Source: Butyrivibrio sp. MC2021 (GTDB lineage Bacteria > Bacillota > Clostridia > Lachnospirales > Lachnospiraceae). Taken from it: DNA of 64,000 nt. Both the position numbers and the translations under genes were made by a program. Positions 40,300 through 49,377 of the stretch are shown piece by piece. How positions within the stretch are numbered: the first letter of the stretch is position 1; every line of letters starts with the position of its first letter. The stretch lies in assembly GCF_000621605.1 (NCBI RefSeq), contig NZ_JHXX01000003.1, forward strand, positions 186,001 through 250,000, written 5' to 3'. The notes below the pieces were generated by a model. The model saw nothing but the letters and a program-made list of their open reading frames with translations. It searched no databases and was not told the origin of the DNA.

Positions 40300-41337
40300 T
40301 TATTTTGCTACATACTGGGCAAGAACCTTGTAGGTGTTCTTAAGGCCGTCGATATGTGTTCTCTCATAGCCATGGCTTGCTCTGGTGCCGGGGCCGATGG
40401 CGCCGTGGCGGATATCAAAGCCTGCAACCAGGGCAGGATCTGCATCTGTTCCGTAGTGTGGTGTGAAGCTGTCGGGAACATAGTCTGCGCCGGCCTTTCT
40501 TGCGGCCTCCTCCAGCTCGTTTCTCATATCGATGTTGTAAGGGAATCTGCTGTCCTGGCAGAATACTGAGCACTTGCGCTCTGAGCTGGTCTGCTCAGGT
40601 CCGATGCAGGCGATATCAAGAGCCAGGAAGTCTTTTACATCCTCAGGGATCAATGATCCGCCATGGCCTATCTCCTCGTAGAAGGAAACATAGAGATATA
40701 CCTTTCTTCCAAGGACAACCTTGCCATCCTTAACATCATGAAGAAGCTCCATGGTAAGGGCCAGCAATGCCTTATCGTCGATAAAGTGTGACTTGATATA
40801 GCCGTTTGCCACAGTAAATCTGGGTTCAAGGGCAACGTAGTCACCAATATCGATTCCAAGGGTTCTTACGTCCTCTGCGCTCTTTACATCCTCATCCAGG
40901 ACCACAAAAGAGTTGGTGTCAAAGTCAGGAACTTCTTTGCGAAGCTCATCCTCTGTAACGTGTACAGAGGCGTTCTTTCTCTGAACGCAGCCTGTGATGA
41001 CCTTGCCGGAACGGGTGTGGATGCGGACATTCTCACGCTCTGTGTGGAAAGCGTAAAGGCCGCCCACCTTAAATACCTTGATGGTTCCGTCGCTGTTGAT
41101 GTGGCGAACCATAAGACCAATGGTGTCACCGTGGGCTGTGATAAGAAGAGGATTGCCCTCTCCGCCTATCTCCACCATAAGGCCGCCCTTGTTAAGGGTC
41201 CAGGTCTTAAAGCCCAGAGCCTTTATTTCCTTATCCAGATAGTCCTGAAGCTGGTGATACTGGCCTGTAACTGAATCGATGGCCAGCTCAGCCTCCAGCT
41301 CCTTCAAAAATCTCTCTTCATTAAGTTCATAGCTCAT
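40300..41337 (-). CDS. M42-family metallo-aminopeptidase
   Basis: A 345-residue cytosolic peptidase of the glutamyl aminopeptidase/CelM group. Metal-binding and catalytic segments are visible: LLITAHGDTIG (histidine ligand), HFIDDKALLAL (bridging aspartate), SFYEEIGHGGS (catalytic glutamates) and GPGTRASHGYERTH (final histidine). These enzymes form large dodecamers that trim peptides. The gene is alone. It diverges from the small secreted-peptide gene at 41447. Confidence 0.92.
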   Translation of the reverse strand: MSYELNEERFLKELEAELAIDSVTGQYHQLQDYLDKEIKALGFKTWTLNKGGLMVEIGGEGNPLLITAHGDTIGLMVRHINSDGTIKVFKVGGLYAFHTERENVRIHTRSGKVITGCVQRKNASVHVTEDELRKEVPDFDTNSFVVLDEDVKSAEDVRTLGIDIGDYVALEPRFTVANGYIKSHFIDDKALLALTMELLHDVKDGKVVLGRKVYLYVSFYEEIGHGGSLIPEDVKDFLALDIACIGPEQTSSERKCSVFCQDSRFPYNIDMRNELEEAARKAGADYVPDSFTPHYGTDADPALVAGFDIRHGAIGPGTRASHGYERTHIDGLKNTYKVLAQYVAK

Positions 41338-41446
41338 TTCAGTAACCTTCTTTCATATATTTAATAATTTTTTAATTTTTTATTTCAGTCAGTCTGTGTT
41401 AGTATAAACGAGTGATGTTTGTGATTTCTTTTGAGGGAGGGAAATT

Positions 41447-41611
41447 ATGAAACATAAAAATCTTGTGATTCTTGCGATGGTGATCTCAATGATCGCATTC
41501 GCGGCGTTGGGGGGAAGAAGTGGAGAAAGTTCTTTCTCCGAAAACGAGGCTGCTTCTACTGTTTCAACTGTTGAAACTCAGGTGCCCCTCGTTGCAGCAG
41601 TTAACGAGTGA
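41447..41611 (+). CDS. Small secreted peptide, unknown function
   Basis: A 54-residue frame starting MKHKNLVILAMVISMIAFAAL, with a strong GAGGGAGG ribosome site six bases before the ATG. The first 21 residues form a signal peptide or membrane anchor. The remaining 33 are polar, serine/threonine/glutamate-rich, without cysteine. A strong terminator follows 20 bases after the stop, so it is a complete single-gene transcript. Candidates are a secreted signalling peptide or a small membrane protein. No family is recognised. Confidence 0.65.
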   Translation: MKHKNLVILAMVISMIAFAALGGRSGESSFSENEAASTVSTVETQVPLVAAVNE

Positions 41612-41628
41612 CCTGCTGCAAAACCGGT

Positions 41629-41674
41629 AAGAAGAGTAGAAAGGTTGTGAGCTTTCATTACTCTTCTTTTTTTT
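41629..41674 (+). terminator. Terminator of the small secreted-peptide gene
   Basis: GAAGAGTA pairs with TACTCTTC around an inner GAAAG/CTTTC stem, followed by eight T residues. Confidence 0.9.
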
Positions 41675-41682
41675 GTGCTTTT

Positions 41683-43902
41683 TTACCCCTTGATGCCAAA
41701 GGCTCCGTCCTTCACTGTCAGTGCGATCTTGCCGCCGTTCTTAAGCCCTCCGAAGAGCATCTCATCCACAAACAAGGGCTTGATCTCATTTCTTATGACG
41801 CGGTCTATCTCTCTTGCGCCAAATTCCTGGCTTACACCCTTTTTGCGGACAAGGTCCTTAGCTTTTTTATCAGCGGTAAAAGAGATCTTTTTGGCCGCCA
41901 GCTGATTCTTTAATTCCCCAAGTTTCTTGCCAACGATAAGATCTGCCATCTCGTCATTCATGCTGTTAAAGGCCACGATCTTGCTGAGACGGTTCCTGAA
42001 CTCAGGCTGGAAGGTGTTCTTCACGGCGTCCATAAGGGTGGCGCTGTCCTGGCTCTCGCTAAAGAAGCCTATGCCGCTCTTACCAAGGCGATTGGCTCCC
42101 GCATTGGAGGTCATGATGATAATGACGTTCCTGAAATCCGCCTTCCTGCCCTGATTGTCTGTGAGGGTGGCGTAGTCCATAACCTGCAAAAGAACGTTGT
42201 AGATATCAGCGTGGGCCTTTTCTATCTCGTCCAGAAGAAGCACCGCTGAAGGAGTCTTCCTGATGGCCTCTGTGAGAATACCGCCCTCCTCGTAGCCCAC
42301 ATAGCCCGCAGGGGAGCCTATGAGCTTGGCCACGGAGTGCTTCTCTCCATATTCACTCATATCAAATCTGATCAGCTTAACACCAAGCTCCTGGGCCAGG
42401 GTCTTGGCGATCTCAGTCTTGCCCACTCCGGTGGGACCTACAAATAAAAGGCTCGCCAGGGGCTTATTTTCCTCGATAAGTCCCGCCTTGGAGAACTTCA
42501 CCGCATTGGTGACCTGGGCTATGGCCTCATCCTGTCCGAAGACCTTGGACTTAAGCCTGTCCTCAAGGGTTGCCAGTCCGGCAACATCATCGGTCTCCAC
42601 GGTCTCTATGGGAACCCGGCAGATCTTGGTGAGGATCTCGTTGACCACGTCCTTATCCACGGTCTGGACCTTTTTATTTTTCAGAGGATGTAGCTTACGG
42701 AAGGAGCCTGCCTCGTCGATGATGTCGATGGCTTTGTCAGGAAGGAATCTCTCATTGATATACTTGGCGCTCATGGAAACGGCATATTCCATCAGGCCCT
42801 TGGCGTATTTCACGCCGTGGTACTTCTCGTACTTATCCTTAAGGCCCTCCAATATCTTCACGGTCTCTTCCTCAGTGGGTTCCTTGATCTCCACGTTCTG
42901 GAAGCGCCTTGTCAGGGACTTGTTCTTTTCAAAATATTTCTTGTACTCCTCGAAGGTGGTGGCTCCGATGAACCTGATCCGACCGTCGGACAGGTAGGGC
43001 TTTAGCATGTTTGATGCATCAAAAGAGCCCTCTCCCACAGCTCCCGCTCCGGAGAGATTGTGTATCTCATCTATGTAAATGATCGGCTTTTCTTCTTTTC
43101 CTATCTCCGCCAGAACCTTTTTGAAGCGCTTCTCAAAGTCGCCTCTGTACTGGGTTCCTGCCAGCATTCCTCCAAGATCCAGGGCAAAAACCTTAGCCCC
43201 CTTTATGGCATCGGGAACCTTGTCCTCATTAAGAAGCTGTACAAGGCCGTAGGTAATGGCTGTCTTGCCAACGCCGGTTTCTCCTATGTGAAGAGGGTTA
43301 TTCTTATCCTTCCTGCAAAGGATCTGAATGGTCCTCTCAAGCTCGGTCTCACGGCCTATCAGGGGATTCACGTCCTCTAAGGTGTCGTTAAGGCATGGCG
43401 CATAGAGCTTCCAGCGATTGGCATAATCGTCCTTTTCATTGGCGGCTTCCTCGGATTCATCCTTGCCGTAGGCCTCCCTATAGTCATCTGCCCTGGTGAG
43501 CTGGTCCAAAAGGGCCGGCTCCGTGATCTCCTGAAGCTCCATATAATAAGCGGCATAGCTGTCCTCAAGGTTCCACATAGCGTGGATAAGATGCCTTATG
43601 CAGACCTCCTTGTTGCCGCTGCTGTAGGCGCTGTTGGTGGCAAAATTCAGCATCTTGGAACAGCCCACAGATAGCTGCGGGGTAGCGGTCTCAGATTTTT
43701 CCACATACTTTTCAAGATACTCAAGAAGGTTCTCCTTAAGCACCTGTGTGTCTCCGCCGCACTCCTCGAAGGACACCCTAAACTCCTCATTATCCAGGAT
43801 AAAAAGAAGTATTGTCTCCGGTGTCACAAACTCATAGCCCTTGTCATGGGCGTAGCCTATGGCTTTTTCAAATAATATTTTTACTTCTTCGGAAAGGTCC
43901 AT
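41683..43902 (-). CDS. clpA: ATP-dependent Clp protease ATPase ClpA
   Basis: A 739-residue double AAA+ unfoldase. The N-domain (about 1-145) is followed by the first ATPase domain (Walker A GETGVGKT, Walker B IIYIDEIHNL) and the second (GPTGVGKTEIAKTLA, VLLLDEIEKA). There is no long M-domain, so it is ClpA rather than ClpB or ClpC. The loop GKSGIGFFSES carries the IGF tripeptide that docks on ClpP. It begins one base after clpS, its adaptor. ClpP is not in the window. Confidence 0.95.
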   Translation of the reverse strand: MDLSEEVKILFEKAIGYAHDKGYEFVTPETILLFILDNEEFRVSFEECGGDTQVLKENLLEYLEKYVEKSETATPQLSVGCSKMLNFATNSAYSSGNKEVCIRHLIHAMWNLEDSYAAYYMELQEITEPALLDQLTRADDYREAYGKDESEEAANEKDDYANRWKLYAPCLNDTLEDVNPLIGRETELERTIQILCRKDKNNPLHIGETGVGKTAITYGLVQLLNEDKVPDAIKGAKVFALDLGGMLAGTQYRGDFEKRFKKVLAEIGKEEKPIIYIDEIHNLSGAGAVGEGSFDASNMLKPYLSDGRIRFIGATTFEEYKKYFEKNKSLTRRFQNVEIKEPTEEETVKILEGLKDKYEKYHGVKYAKGLMEYAVSMSAKYINERFLPDKAIDIIDEAGSFRKLHPLKNKKVQTVDKDVVNEILTKICRVPIETVETDDVAGLATLEDRLKSKVFGQDEAIAQVTNAVKFSKAGLIEENKPLASLLFVGPTGVGKTEIAKTLAQELGVKLIRFDMSEYGEKHSVAKLIGSPAGYVGYEEGGILTEAIRKTPSAVLLLDEIEKAHADIYNVLLQVMDYATLTDNQGRKADFRNVIIIMTSNAGANRLGKSGIGFFSESQDSATLMDAVKNTFQPEFRNRLSKIVAFNSMNDEMADLIVGKKLGELKNQLAAKKISFTADKKAKDLVRKKGVSQEFGAREIDRVIRNEIKPLFVDEMLFGGLKNGGKIALTVKDGAFGIKG

Positions 43903-43903
43903 A

Positions 43904-44203
43904 TCATGCCTCTTCTACTGTCATTCTAAAGGGAAATCCCTGGTTTTTAGCTCTCTCCAGCGCAAGGCTTACCTTGCTGACTGCTATATCGTAAGGATAC
44001 TTGCCCACTGCCGCATGTCCCTTCTTGTGGACGTTCAGCATAATGGCCTGGGCACTGACTTCGTCCTTGTGAAAAATATCCACCAGGATCTCCACCACAA
44101 AATCCATGGTGGTGAAGTCGTCGTTGTGCATTATCACATTATATTGTTTGGGTTCCTTGATCCTGCTTGAGGTGCGGGATCTGGTAGAACTTTTTGTTGC
44201 CAC
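43904..44203 (-). CDS. clpS: ClpS adaptor protein
   Basis: A 99-residue adaptor with the ClpS core: YNVIMHNDDFTTMDFVVEIL, then HKDEVSAQAIMLNVHKKGHA and a final strand. A disordered N-terminal extension (about 22 residues) is the part that enters ClpA. ClpS selects proteins with N-end degrons and delivers them to ClpAP. It directly precedes clpA with translational coupling. Confidence 0.95.
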   Translation of the reverse strand: MATKSSTRSRTSSRIKEPKQYNVIMHNDDFTTMDFVVEILVDIFHKDEVSAQAIMLNVHKKGHAAVGKYPYDIAVSKVSLALERAKNQGFPFRMTVEEA

Positions 44204-44230
44204 TTCTTTTCACCTCTTTGATTCATATAG

Positions 44231-44277
44231 CATATGAAATACGAATTGCTCCATGACTTATGCCCCTATATCATATG
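44231..44277. repeat. Short derivative of the structured repeat (copy D)
   Basis: A 47-bp element with 11-bp arms, one mismatch (CATATGAAATA at 44231-44241, TATATCATATG at 44267-44277). It keeps only the outermost conserved blocks of copies A and B (CGAATTGCTCC and CCCC next to the arms). It looks like an internal deletion of the 177-bp form. Confidence 0.6.
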
Positions 44278-44289
44278 ATTTTAAAGTAA

Positions 44290-44323
44290 AAAAGAAACAC
44301 CCGCAACTACCAGAAGTTGCGGG
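44290..44323 (-). terminator. Terminator of the sugar ABC operon
   Basis: CCCGCAACT and AGTTGCGGG are perfect arms. On the minus strand the stem is followed by TGTTTCTTTTTT. Confidence 0.85.
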
Positions 44324-44363
44324 CATTCCTTTATATGTTGAGTGGTTTTAAGAGGAAAAACTC

Positions 44364-46148
44364 TTACTGAGCTGCTTTTCTTGCATCAAGCATAGGCTGA
44401 TACTTCTCTGTATCGAAGGCTGTAAGATCTGCCCATCCAAGACCCTCGAGCTGGCTGGTCATGTCATCCCACTGAGCTTCGAAGTCAGCGTCGTCCTTAG
44501 CAAATACCATTCTCCAGGAAGCATCCTTGATGATATCGCCGCACTGCTTACGGATAAGGCTGATGTCTGTTGTATCGATAGCAAGAGCCATGTTGATACT
44601 AGGAACTACTGTCATCATGTTGTTCTTTGTAAGGTACTCAACGTCATCAGCTGCGCCAAACTTCTCTGTCCACTCCTTGGTGGTTGTTGTCTGGTTCATC
44701 TCGATGGTTGTTGACCACATATCTGTTGCATAAGGTTCGCCTGTGTCAGGGTTAATATCGCAGGAAGCTACGATCCACTGGTTGATCTGGTTGTTACCGT
44801 CGTTCCAGTTTCCGCCGCCCATATCTTCAGGAACAGCAACTTCTGCTGAGAATCTGTTAAGACCGTCCTCTGTAAGTGTGTACTTGCCATTTTCTACAGT
44901 GTAGATAAGTCCTTCTGTACCGCCATGCTGGATCTGAACTCCCTCAGGAGAAGCATACCAGTCAAGGAACTCCATAAGTCTTGCGAAGTTCTCGTCAGAA
45001 ACCTGTGAACCTACGCAAAGAACACGTCCGTCGCCGTAGTATGTATCAGATGTCTGATAAAGGTTGGTATCTGCTACAGGGATCTCGATGTAGTTGGTTC
45101 CCTCGTTACCCTTCTGAGGAGTGTTCCAGAAACCATACTGCCAGCTGTACCAGTAGAGGTAAACTCTCTTGTCCTGCATCTTGGAAACCATTGAGTTCCA
45201 GTCCTGTGTAGCTGAGTCAGGATCTACAAGGCCCATCTGATTTGCCTGATAGAAGAACTTGAGCATCTTGTAGTAAGCGCCGTTCTTGTCAGTAAGAGGA
45301 GCGATGGAGTGATCTGTTCCGATAAGAACAGATCCGTTAACTTCCTGTCCGTACCACTTTGTAAGCTGAGCTACGCACTCCATGTACTGGCTGTCCCAGT
45401 CCTTCCAAAGGCTGATCGCATAAGCGGGATCGCCCTTGTCGTTCTTGGGATGAGCTGTCTGGATGTCCTTAAGACATGCAAGAAGGTCATCAAGGTTCTT
45501 AAGATCAGGTGATCCGGCTTCCTTATACATATCCCATCCCATACGAGGATATGAATAAACGTGAAGCTGTTTGTAAGCTGTAGGTCCGTTGTTGTTCATC
45601 TCAAGAGGAATAGCATAGATCTTGGTTCCGTCGCCCATCATTGAGTTGAACTGCTTGATCTGTGACATGTACTTAGCAAGGTTAGGATAACTCTCGATCA
45701 CATCTGTGAGGTCATGTACAAGACCTGTCTCGATACACTCCTGAGCATCAGCGTTGTCAAGGATGATGAGATCACCCAGAGCGCCTGCTGCGCAGCGGGT
45801 CTGATAAAGTGTCTGTCCGTCACCGGCTACCTGCGGAGCGATGATGTTCATCTCTAAGTTGAATTTGTCCTTCAAAATCTTGCCGTACCATCCGGACTGA
45901 ATGCCCTGGAAGTTAGCTGCTACATTGTAGAAATCTACAGTGTAGGTCTCGTCGTGGCTGGCAGCCGCAGGAGCAGCTGCTGTGTCGCCGCCTGTAGTGT
46001 CAGTTGATGTTGTGGTGGTTGTTTCGGTCTTGGTTCCGCTTTGAGCCTGACCGCCTGTGGTGTCTGCTGCTGTCTCGCCGCAGCCTGCCAGCATTGAAAC
46101 TGCCATAACTGTTGAAAGTGCCAGAGACGCAAATTTCTTAAACTTCAT
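44364..46148 (-). CDS. ABC transporter substrate-binding lipoprotein
   Basis: A 594-residue extracellular sugar-binding lipoprotein. The lipobox MLAGC places the lipid anchor on Cys23, followed by a threonine/glycine-rich linker to about residue 65. The rest has the large family 1 binding-protein fold of the LplA type that pairs with LplB/LplC permeases. It is the third gene after the LacI-type regulator and the two permeases. With the divergent GH120 xylosidase, xylo-oligosaccharides are the likely ligand; this is inference. No ATPase gene is in the cluster, as usual for this class, which shares a general MsmX-type ATPase. Confidence 0.9.
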   Translation of the reverse strand: MKFKKFASLALSTVMAVSMLAGCGETAADTTGGQAQSGTKTETTTTTSTDTTGGDTAAAPAAASHDETYTVDFYNVAANFQGIQSGWYGKILKDKFNLEMNIIAPQVAGDGQTLYQTRCAAGALGDLIILDNADAQECIETGLVHDLTDVIESYPNLAKYMSQIKQFNSMMGDGTKIYAIPLEMNNNGPTAYKQLHVYSYPRMGWDMYKEAGSPDLKNLDDLLACLKDIQTAHPKNDKGDPAYAISLWKDWDSQYMECVAQLTKWYGQEVNGSVLIGTDHSIAPLTDKNGAYYKMLKFFYQANQMGLVDPDSATQDWNSMVSKMQDKRVYLYWYSWQYGFWNTPQKGNEGTNYIEIPVADTNLYQTSDTYYGDGRVLCVGSQVSDENFARLMEFLDWYASPEGVQIQHGGTEGLIYTVENGKYTLTEDGLNRFSAEVAVPEDMGGGNWNDGNNQINQWIVASCDINPDTGEPYATDMWSTTIEMNQTTTTKEWTEKFGAADDVEYLTKNNMMTVVPSINMALAIDTTDISLIRKQCGDIIKDASWRMVFAKDDADFEAQWDDMTSQLEGLGWADLTAFDTEKYQPMLDARKAAQ

Positions 46149-46211
46149 TTCATTTCCTCCTTTTTTCTTATAAACATCCCCGTTCCGGGGCTACTCACAA
46201 AGTAGTGGGCA

Positions 46212-47138
46212 TTAGCCTTTCACGGCTCCTATCATGATACCTTTTACAAAGTACTTCTGGAAAATAGGATAAACAAGCATGATCGGCAGAACTACAATAA
46301 CCGTGATGGTCATACGTACACTGGTGGTTGTCTGGGTGGTGGCTGCGGCAGCTGCCAGTGACTGGGTGCTGCTGTTGCTCTGGGCCAGAGATGCCAGTGA
46401 GCTGGCCTGGTTCAGGTACTGGTAAAGCACGAACTGCAAAGGATACAGCTTGGTATCTGTCATGAGAAGCAGTGTATCCTGGAAAGCGTTCCACTGGCTT
46501 ACCGCTGAGAAAATAGCAACGGTGGCCATGATGGGCTTGATAACCGGAATGATGATCCTGAAGAATATGGTCAGGATCCCTGCTCCGTCAATCTCAGCAG
46601 CTTCCTGAAGTTCCTTGGGCACTGACTCAACGAAGGTCTTGGTGAGGATCAGGTTAAAGGGTGAAACCACCGCGGGAAGTATGTATCCCCAGAAATTGTT
46701 GGTCAGGTGCATTTGCTTCATAACCAGGAACCAGGGAATGATTCCGGCGTTGAAGTACATGGTTGCTACGATAAGCCTGTACCAGAGCTTACGAAGCCAC
46801 ATTTTTTCCTGAGTGAACATGAATCCCAGGAAAGCGGAAGCGAAGACGGTCAGGGCAGTTCCAAGAGAGGTACGAAGCAGTGAGATCTTGAAAGCCTGAA
46901 GAAGTCCGTCGATCCTGAAGGCTGACACGTAGTTGTGAAAATGTATCTGTTTCGGCCAGAAAAGCACGTCTCCTCTGGCGCTGATATCGTTGGCACTTAT
47001 GGTATTTATCAATATGTAATAGAAGGGGTACAGGCAAAGGAAAGCTGCTATTGAAAAAATGATGTAGCAGATGATCTCCATTGTCCTGTCTCCGGCACTG
47101 ACTTTTATATTGCTCTTAATCTCTTTTTCTCGACTCAT
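46212..47138 (-). CDS. Sugar ABC transporter permease, LplC type
   Basis: A 308-residue membrane protein with six helices. The ATPase-coupling loop reads ELQEAAEIDGAGILTIFFRIIIPVIKP, the EAA motif. The long N-terminal region (YPFYYILINTISANDI) is typical for the LplC/YtcP group. It follows the LplB-type permease by 12 bases. Confidence 0.93.
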   Translation of the reverse strand: MSREKEIKSNIKVSAGDRTMEIICYIIFSIAAFLCLYPFYYILINTISANDISARGDVLFWPKQIHFHNYVSAFRIDGLLQAFKISLLRTSLGTALTVFASAFLGFMFTQEKMWLRKLWYRLIVATMYFNAGIIPWFLVMKQMHLTNNFWGYILPAVVSPFNLILTKTFVESVPKELQEAAEIDGAGILTIFFRIIIPVIKPIMATVAIFSAVSQWNAFQDTLLLMTDTKLYPLQFVLYQYLNQASSLASLAQSNSSTQSLAAAAATTQTTTSVRMTITVIVVLPIMLVYPIFQKYFVKGIMIGAVKG

Positions 47139-47150
47139 AACAGGCTCCCA

Positions 47151-48059
47151 TCAAAGAATACTTTCGCCGCGGATGGCTTTTGATAATCCGTTTACAACAA
47201 CAAGAAGCACCAGACTTACAAGGCTCTTTAACATACTGATGGCTACGGAAACGGAATATCCGCCGGCGCCCATGGCCAGGTTGTAAACATAAAGGTCAAG
47301 AACCTGGATGTATTCCTTGTTGAAAGCGTTCTGGAATACGTAGTACTGCTCCATTCCGTTGTTGAGGAAGTTGGCCACGTTAAGCACCAGAAGTACGAAA
47401 TATGTAGGCAAAAGACTTGGTATCGTAATGTGCCTTATTATCTGCATTCTGGTGGCGCCGTCCACCCTTGCCGCCTCGATCATCTCGCCGTCGATACTGG
47501 CGATGGCTGCGATGTACATGATGGCTGCCCAGCCCAGATTCTTCCAGGTGAGCCACAGCCACTGCACAAACCACACATGGGACGAGGACTGCAGGAAAAG
47601 AATGGGCTGCTCGATGACACCGTACTTCATAAGAAGGGAGTTCATCATACCTGTGCTGTTAAAAAGTGCGAAGGCGATGGAGTAAACCATTACCCAGCTG
47701 ACGAAGTTGGGAAGTGTTGTTACTGTCTGAACGAATTTGCGGAACTTAACTCCTCTGATCTCATTGAGAAATACTGCGAAGAGCATTGGAAGCCAGCTGG
47801 TTCCGATGGTGATTCCGCTCATGGCGAAGGTATTTTTAAGTACCTGAATGATCTGTTTTATCTTGGTCTCGCTGCTGACCAGGGATGCAAACCACTTAAA
47901 CCCTACAAAGGGGCAGTTAGCCAGGGTCTTTGGCGGTTTGTAATCGTAGAAAGCGTACATCCAGCCGTACAGCGGATAGTAGCAAAACAAAAGAACTAAA
48001 ATAATGAATGGTAATACAAGCAGAAACAGTTTAAAAGAATAGGCTTTTTTCTTAGTCAC
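47151..48059 (-). CDS. Sugar ABC transporter permease, LplB type
   Basis: A 302-residue membrane protein with six helices starting at GTG, six bases after AGGAGGAG. The EAA loop is EMIEAARVDGATRMQIIRHITIP. The YPLYGWMYAFYDYKP segment after the first helix marks the LplB/YteP group. It is the first structural gene after the LacI-type regulator (30 bases). Confidence 0.93.
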   Translation of the reverse strand: MTKKKAYSFKLFLLVLPFIILVLLFCYYPLYGWMYAFYDYKPPKTLANCPFVGFKWFASLVSSETKIKQIIQVLKNTFAMSGITIGTSWLPMLFAVFLNEIRGVKFRKFVQTVTTLPNFVSWVMVYSIAFALFNSTGMMNSLLMKYGVIEQPILFLQSSSHVWFVQWLWLTWKNLGWAAIMYIAAIASIDGEMIEAARVDGATRMQIIRHITIPSLLPTYFVLLVLNVANFLNNGMEQYYVFQNAFNKEYIQVLDLYVYNLAMGAGGYSVSVAISMLKSLVSLVLLVVVNGLSKAIRGESIL

Positions 48060-48089
48060 CTCTGACTCCTCCTGATTTCCCCGAATACT

Positions 48090-49139
48090 TTACTTCTTTA
48101 CTACAGATTTCCTTTTAATGAGCTTGCATGGAACCTTCACCACCACAGGATCCCGCTCTGCAGGCTCTTCCCCGTTTGAGCCCTCAAGTCTTGTAAGAAG
48201 AAGCTCTGCCGCTATCCTTCCAATGTCCTTAAGAGGCAGCGCTGTGGTCGTAAGCTGCGGTCTGAAATACTCCGCGATGATCTCGTTGTCGAAGCCCACC
48301 ACAGAGATATCTCTGCCGATGGCGATTCCTTTTTCCTCCAGATAATCATAGATGCCGCCGGTCATCTTGTCGGAGATTCCAAAAATGGCTGTGACCTCCT
48401 TGGGAATGATCTGCTCTGCTCCCAGGTAGCCGGCCTTTCTGCTCCAGTCCCCGTAGTACACCAGCTCCGGATCGTACAATAAGCCGTTTTCAAAAAGAGC
48501 TCTCTGATAACCCATGAGACGCTTGGCGGTGTGTATGTTCTCCATTCTGCCGCCGATAAAACCGATACGCTCATGGCCCAGGCCTATCAGATAGGAAGTC
48601 ATCTCATAGGCGCCCTTTTCATCATCTATAACCACTGACGGTACGTTGGACGAATTGGAATATGCATAGCACATAACCACCGGAAGCGGAAAATCTTCAT
48701 TAAAAGAAGTAATGATCCTTGAATGACCTGCCAGATAGATGACCCCATCCACCTGCTCTGACAGCACGTCCTTCACAACAGGATCCAGAACTGAATGGTA
48801 CTCCTCTTCCTTGCCGTACCAGGTGTCACTCCACCTGTCATAAAGTCGCAGATTGTGAACGATTGCCCGATACCCTTCCTGCTCACAGCTTCTCATGATG
48901 CTCTCTATGATGGTCGGAGAAGTGAACTGCTCAATGTCCTCGGCAATGATCGCCACAGTCCTGGTCTTCTTGCCCCGAAGGCCCTTGGCCATGTAATTGG
49001 GCTTGTAGCCGGTTTCCCTGATAACCTGCAGTATTCTGTTTTTAGTCTCCTCGCTGGTCTTGGCCTTGCCGTTTATAACGTTGGAAACGGTAGTTGCCGA
49101 GACATTACAGATTTCAGCGACCTCTTTTAGCGTCACCAT
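48090..49139 (-). CDS. LacI-family transcriptional regulator
   Basis: A 349-residue repressor. The DNA-binding helices VTLKEVAEICNVSATTVSNVING and the hinge (YKPNYMAKGLRGKKT) are followed by a periplasmic-binding-protein-like sensor domain. It leads the ABC operon and diverges from the GH120 gene. A palindromic site with a central CG (49163-49176) lies in the shared intergenic region. A xylan-derived sugar is the probable inducer. Confidence 0.93.
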   Translation of the reverse strand: MVTLKEVAEICNVSATTVSNVINGKAKTSEETKNRILQVIRETGYKPNYMAKGLRGKKTRTVAIIAEDIEQFTSPTIIESIMRSCEQEGYRAIVHNLRLYDRWSDTWYGKEEEYHSVLDPVVKDVLSEQVDGVIYLAGHSRIITSFNEDFPLPVVMCYAYSNSSNVPSVVIDDEKGAYEMTSYLIGLGHERIGFIGGRMENIHTAKRLMGYQRALFENGLLYDPELVYYGDWSRKAGYLGAEQIIPKEVTAIFGISDKMTGGIYDYLEEKGIAIGRDISVVGFDNEIIAEYFRPQLTTTALPLKDIGRIAAELLLTRLEGSNGEEPAERDPVVVKVPCKLIKRKSVVKK

Positions 49140-49162
49140 TGGGTTCCCTCGCGCAATGCTTT

Positions 49163-49176
49163 GTTAATCGTTAAAC
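49163..49176. promoter_or_regulatory. Candidate LacI-family operator
   Basis: GTTAATCGTTAAAC is nearly palindromic around a central CG, the hallmark of LacI-family operators. Partial copies (GTTAAAC and GTTTAAC) recur at about 49234 and 49345, consistent with several binding sites. Confidence 0.55.
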
Positions 49177-49278
49177 TTGAGTTTATTATTGCGCTTACGG
49201 CAATTACTTGTCAATATGTTTCTTGTTAAACTGCACATAAAATAGCAAAAAATGAGAAGTGTGTTGTGCAATTATTAG

Positions 49279-49307
49279 TTGACTTTGATAAGGCATAATT
49301 TTAGTAT
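49279..49307 (+). promoter_or_regulatory. Sigma-A promoter of the GH120 gene
   Basis: TTGACT (49279-49284), 17 bases, TAGTAT (49302-49307). The leader is about 65 bases and contains a GTTTAAC half-site. Confidence 0.7.
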
Positions 49308-49377
49308 TGTTACATATCCCAAGTTTATCCTTAAACTATTGTCAGGTTTAACAGCATATTGACCGAAAGGAGACCTT

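Noticed and set aside
41683..43902. ClpB or ClpC identity for the AAA+ protein
   Set aside because: No long coiled-coil M-domain; the adjacent clpS and the IGF loop fit ClpA.
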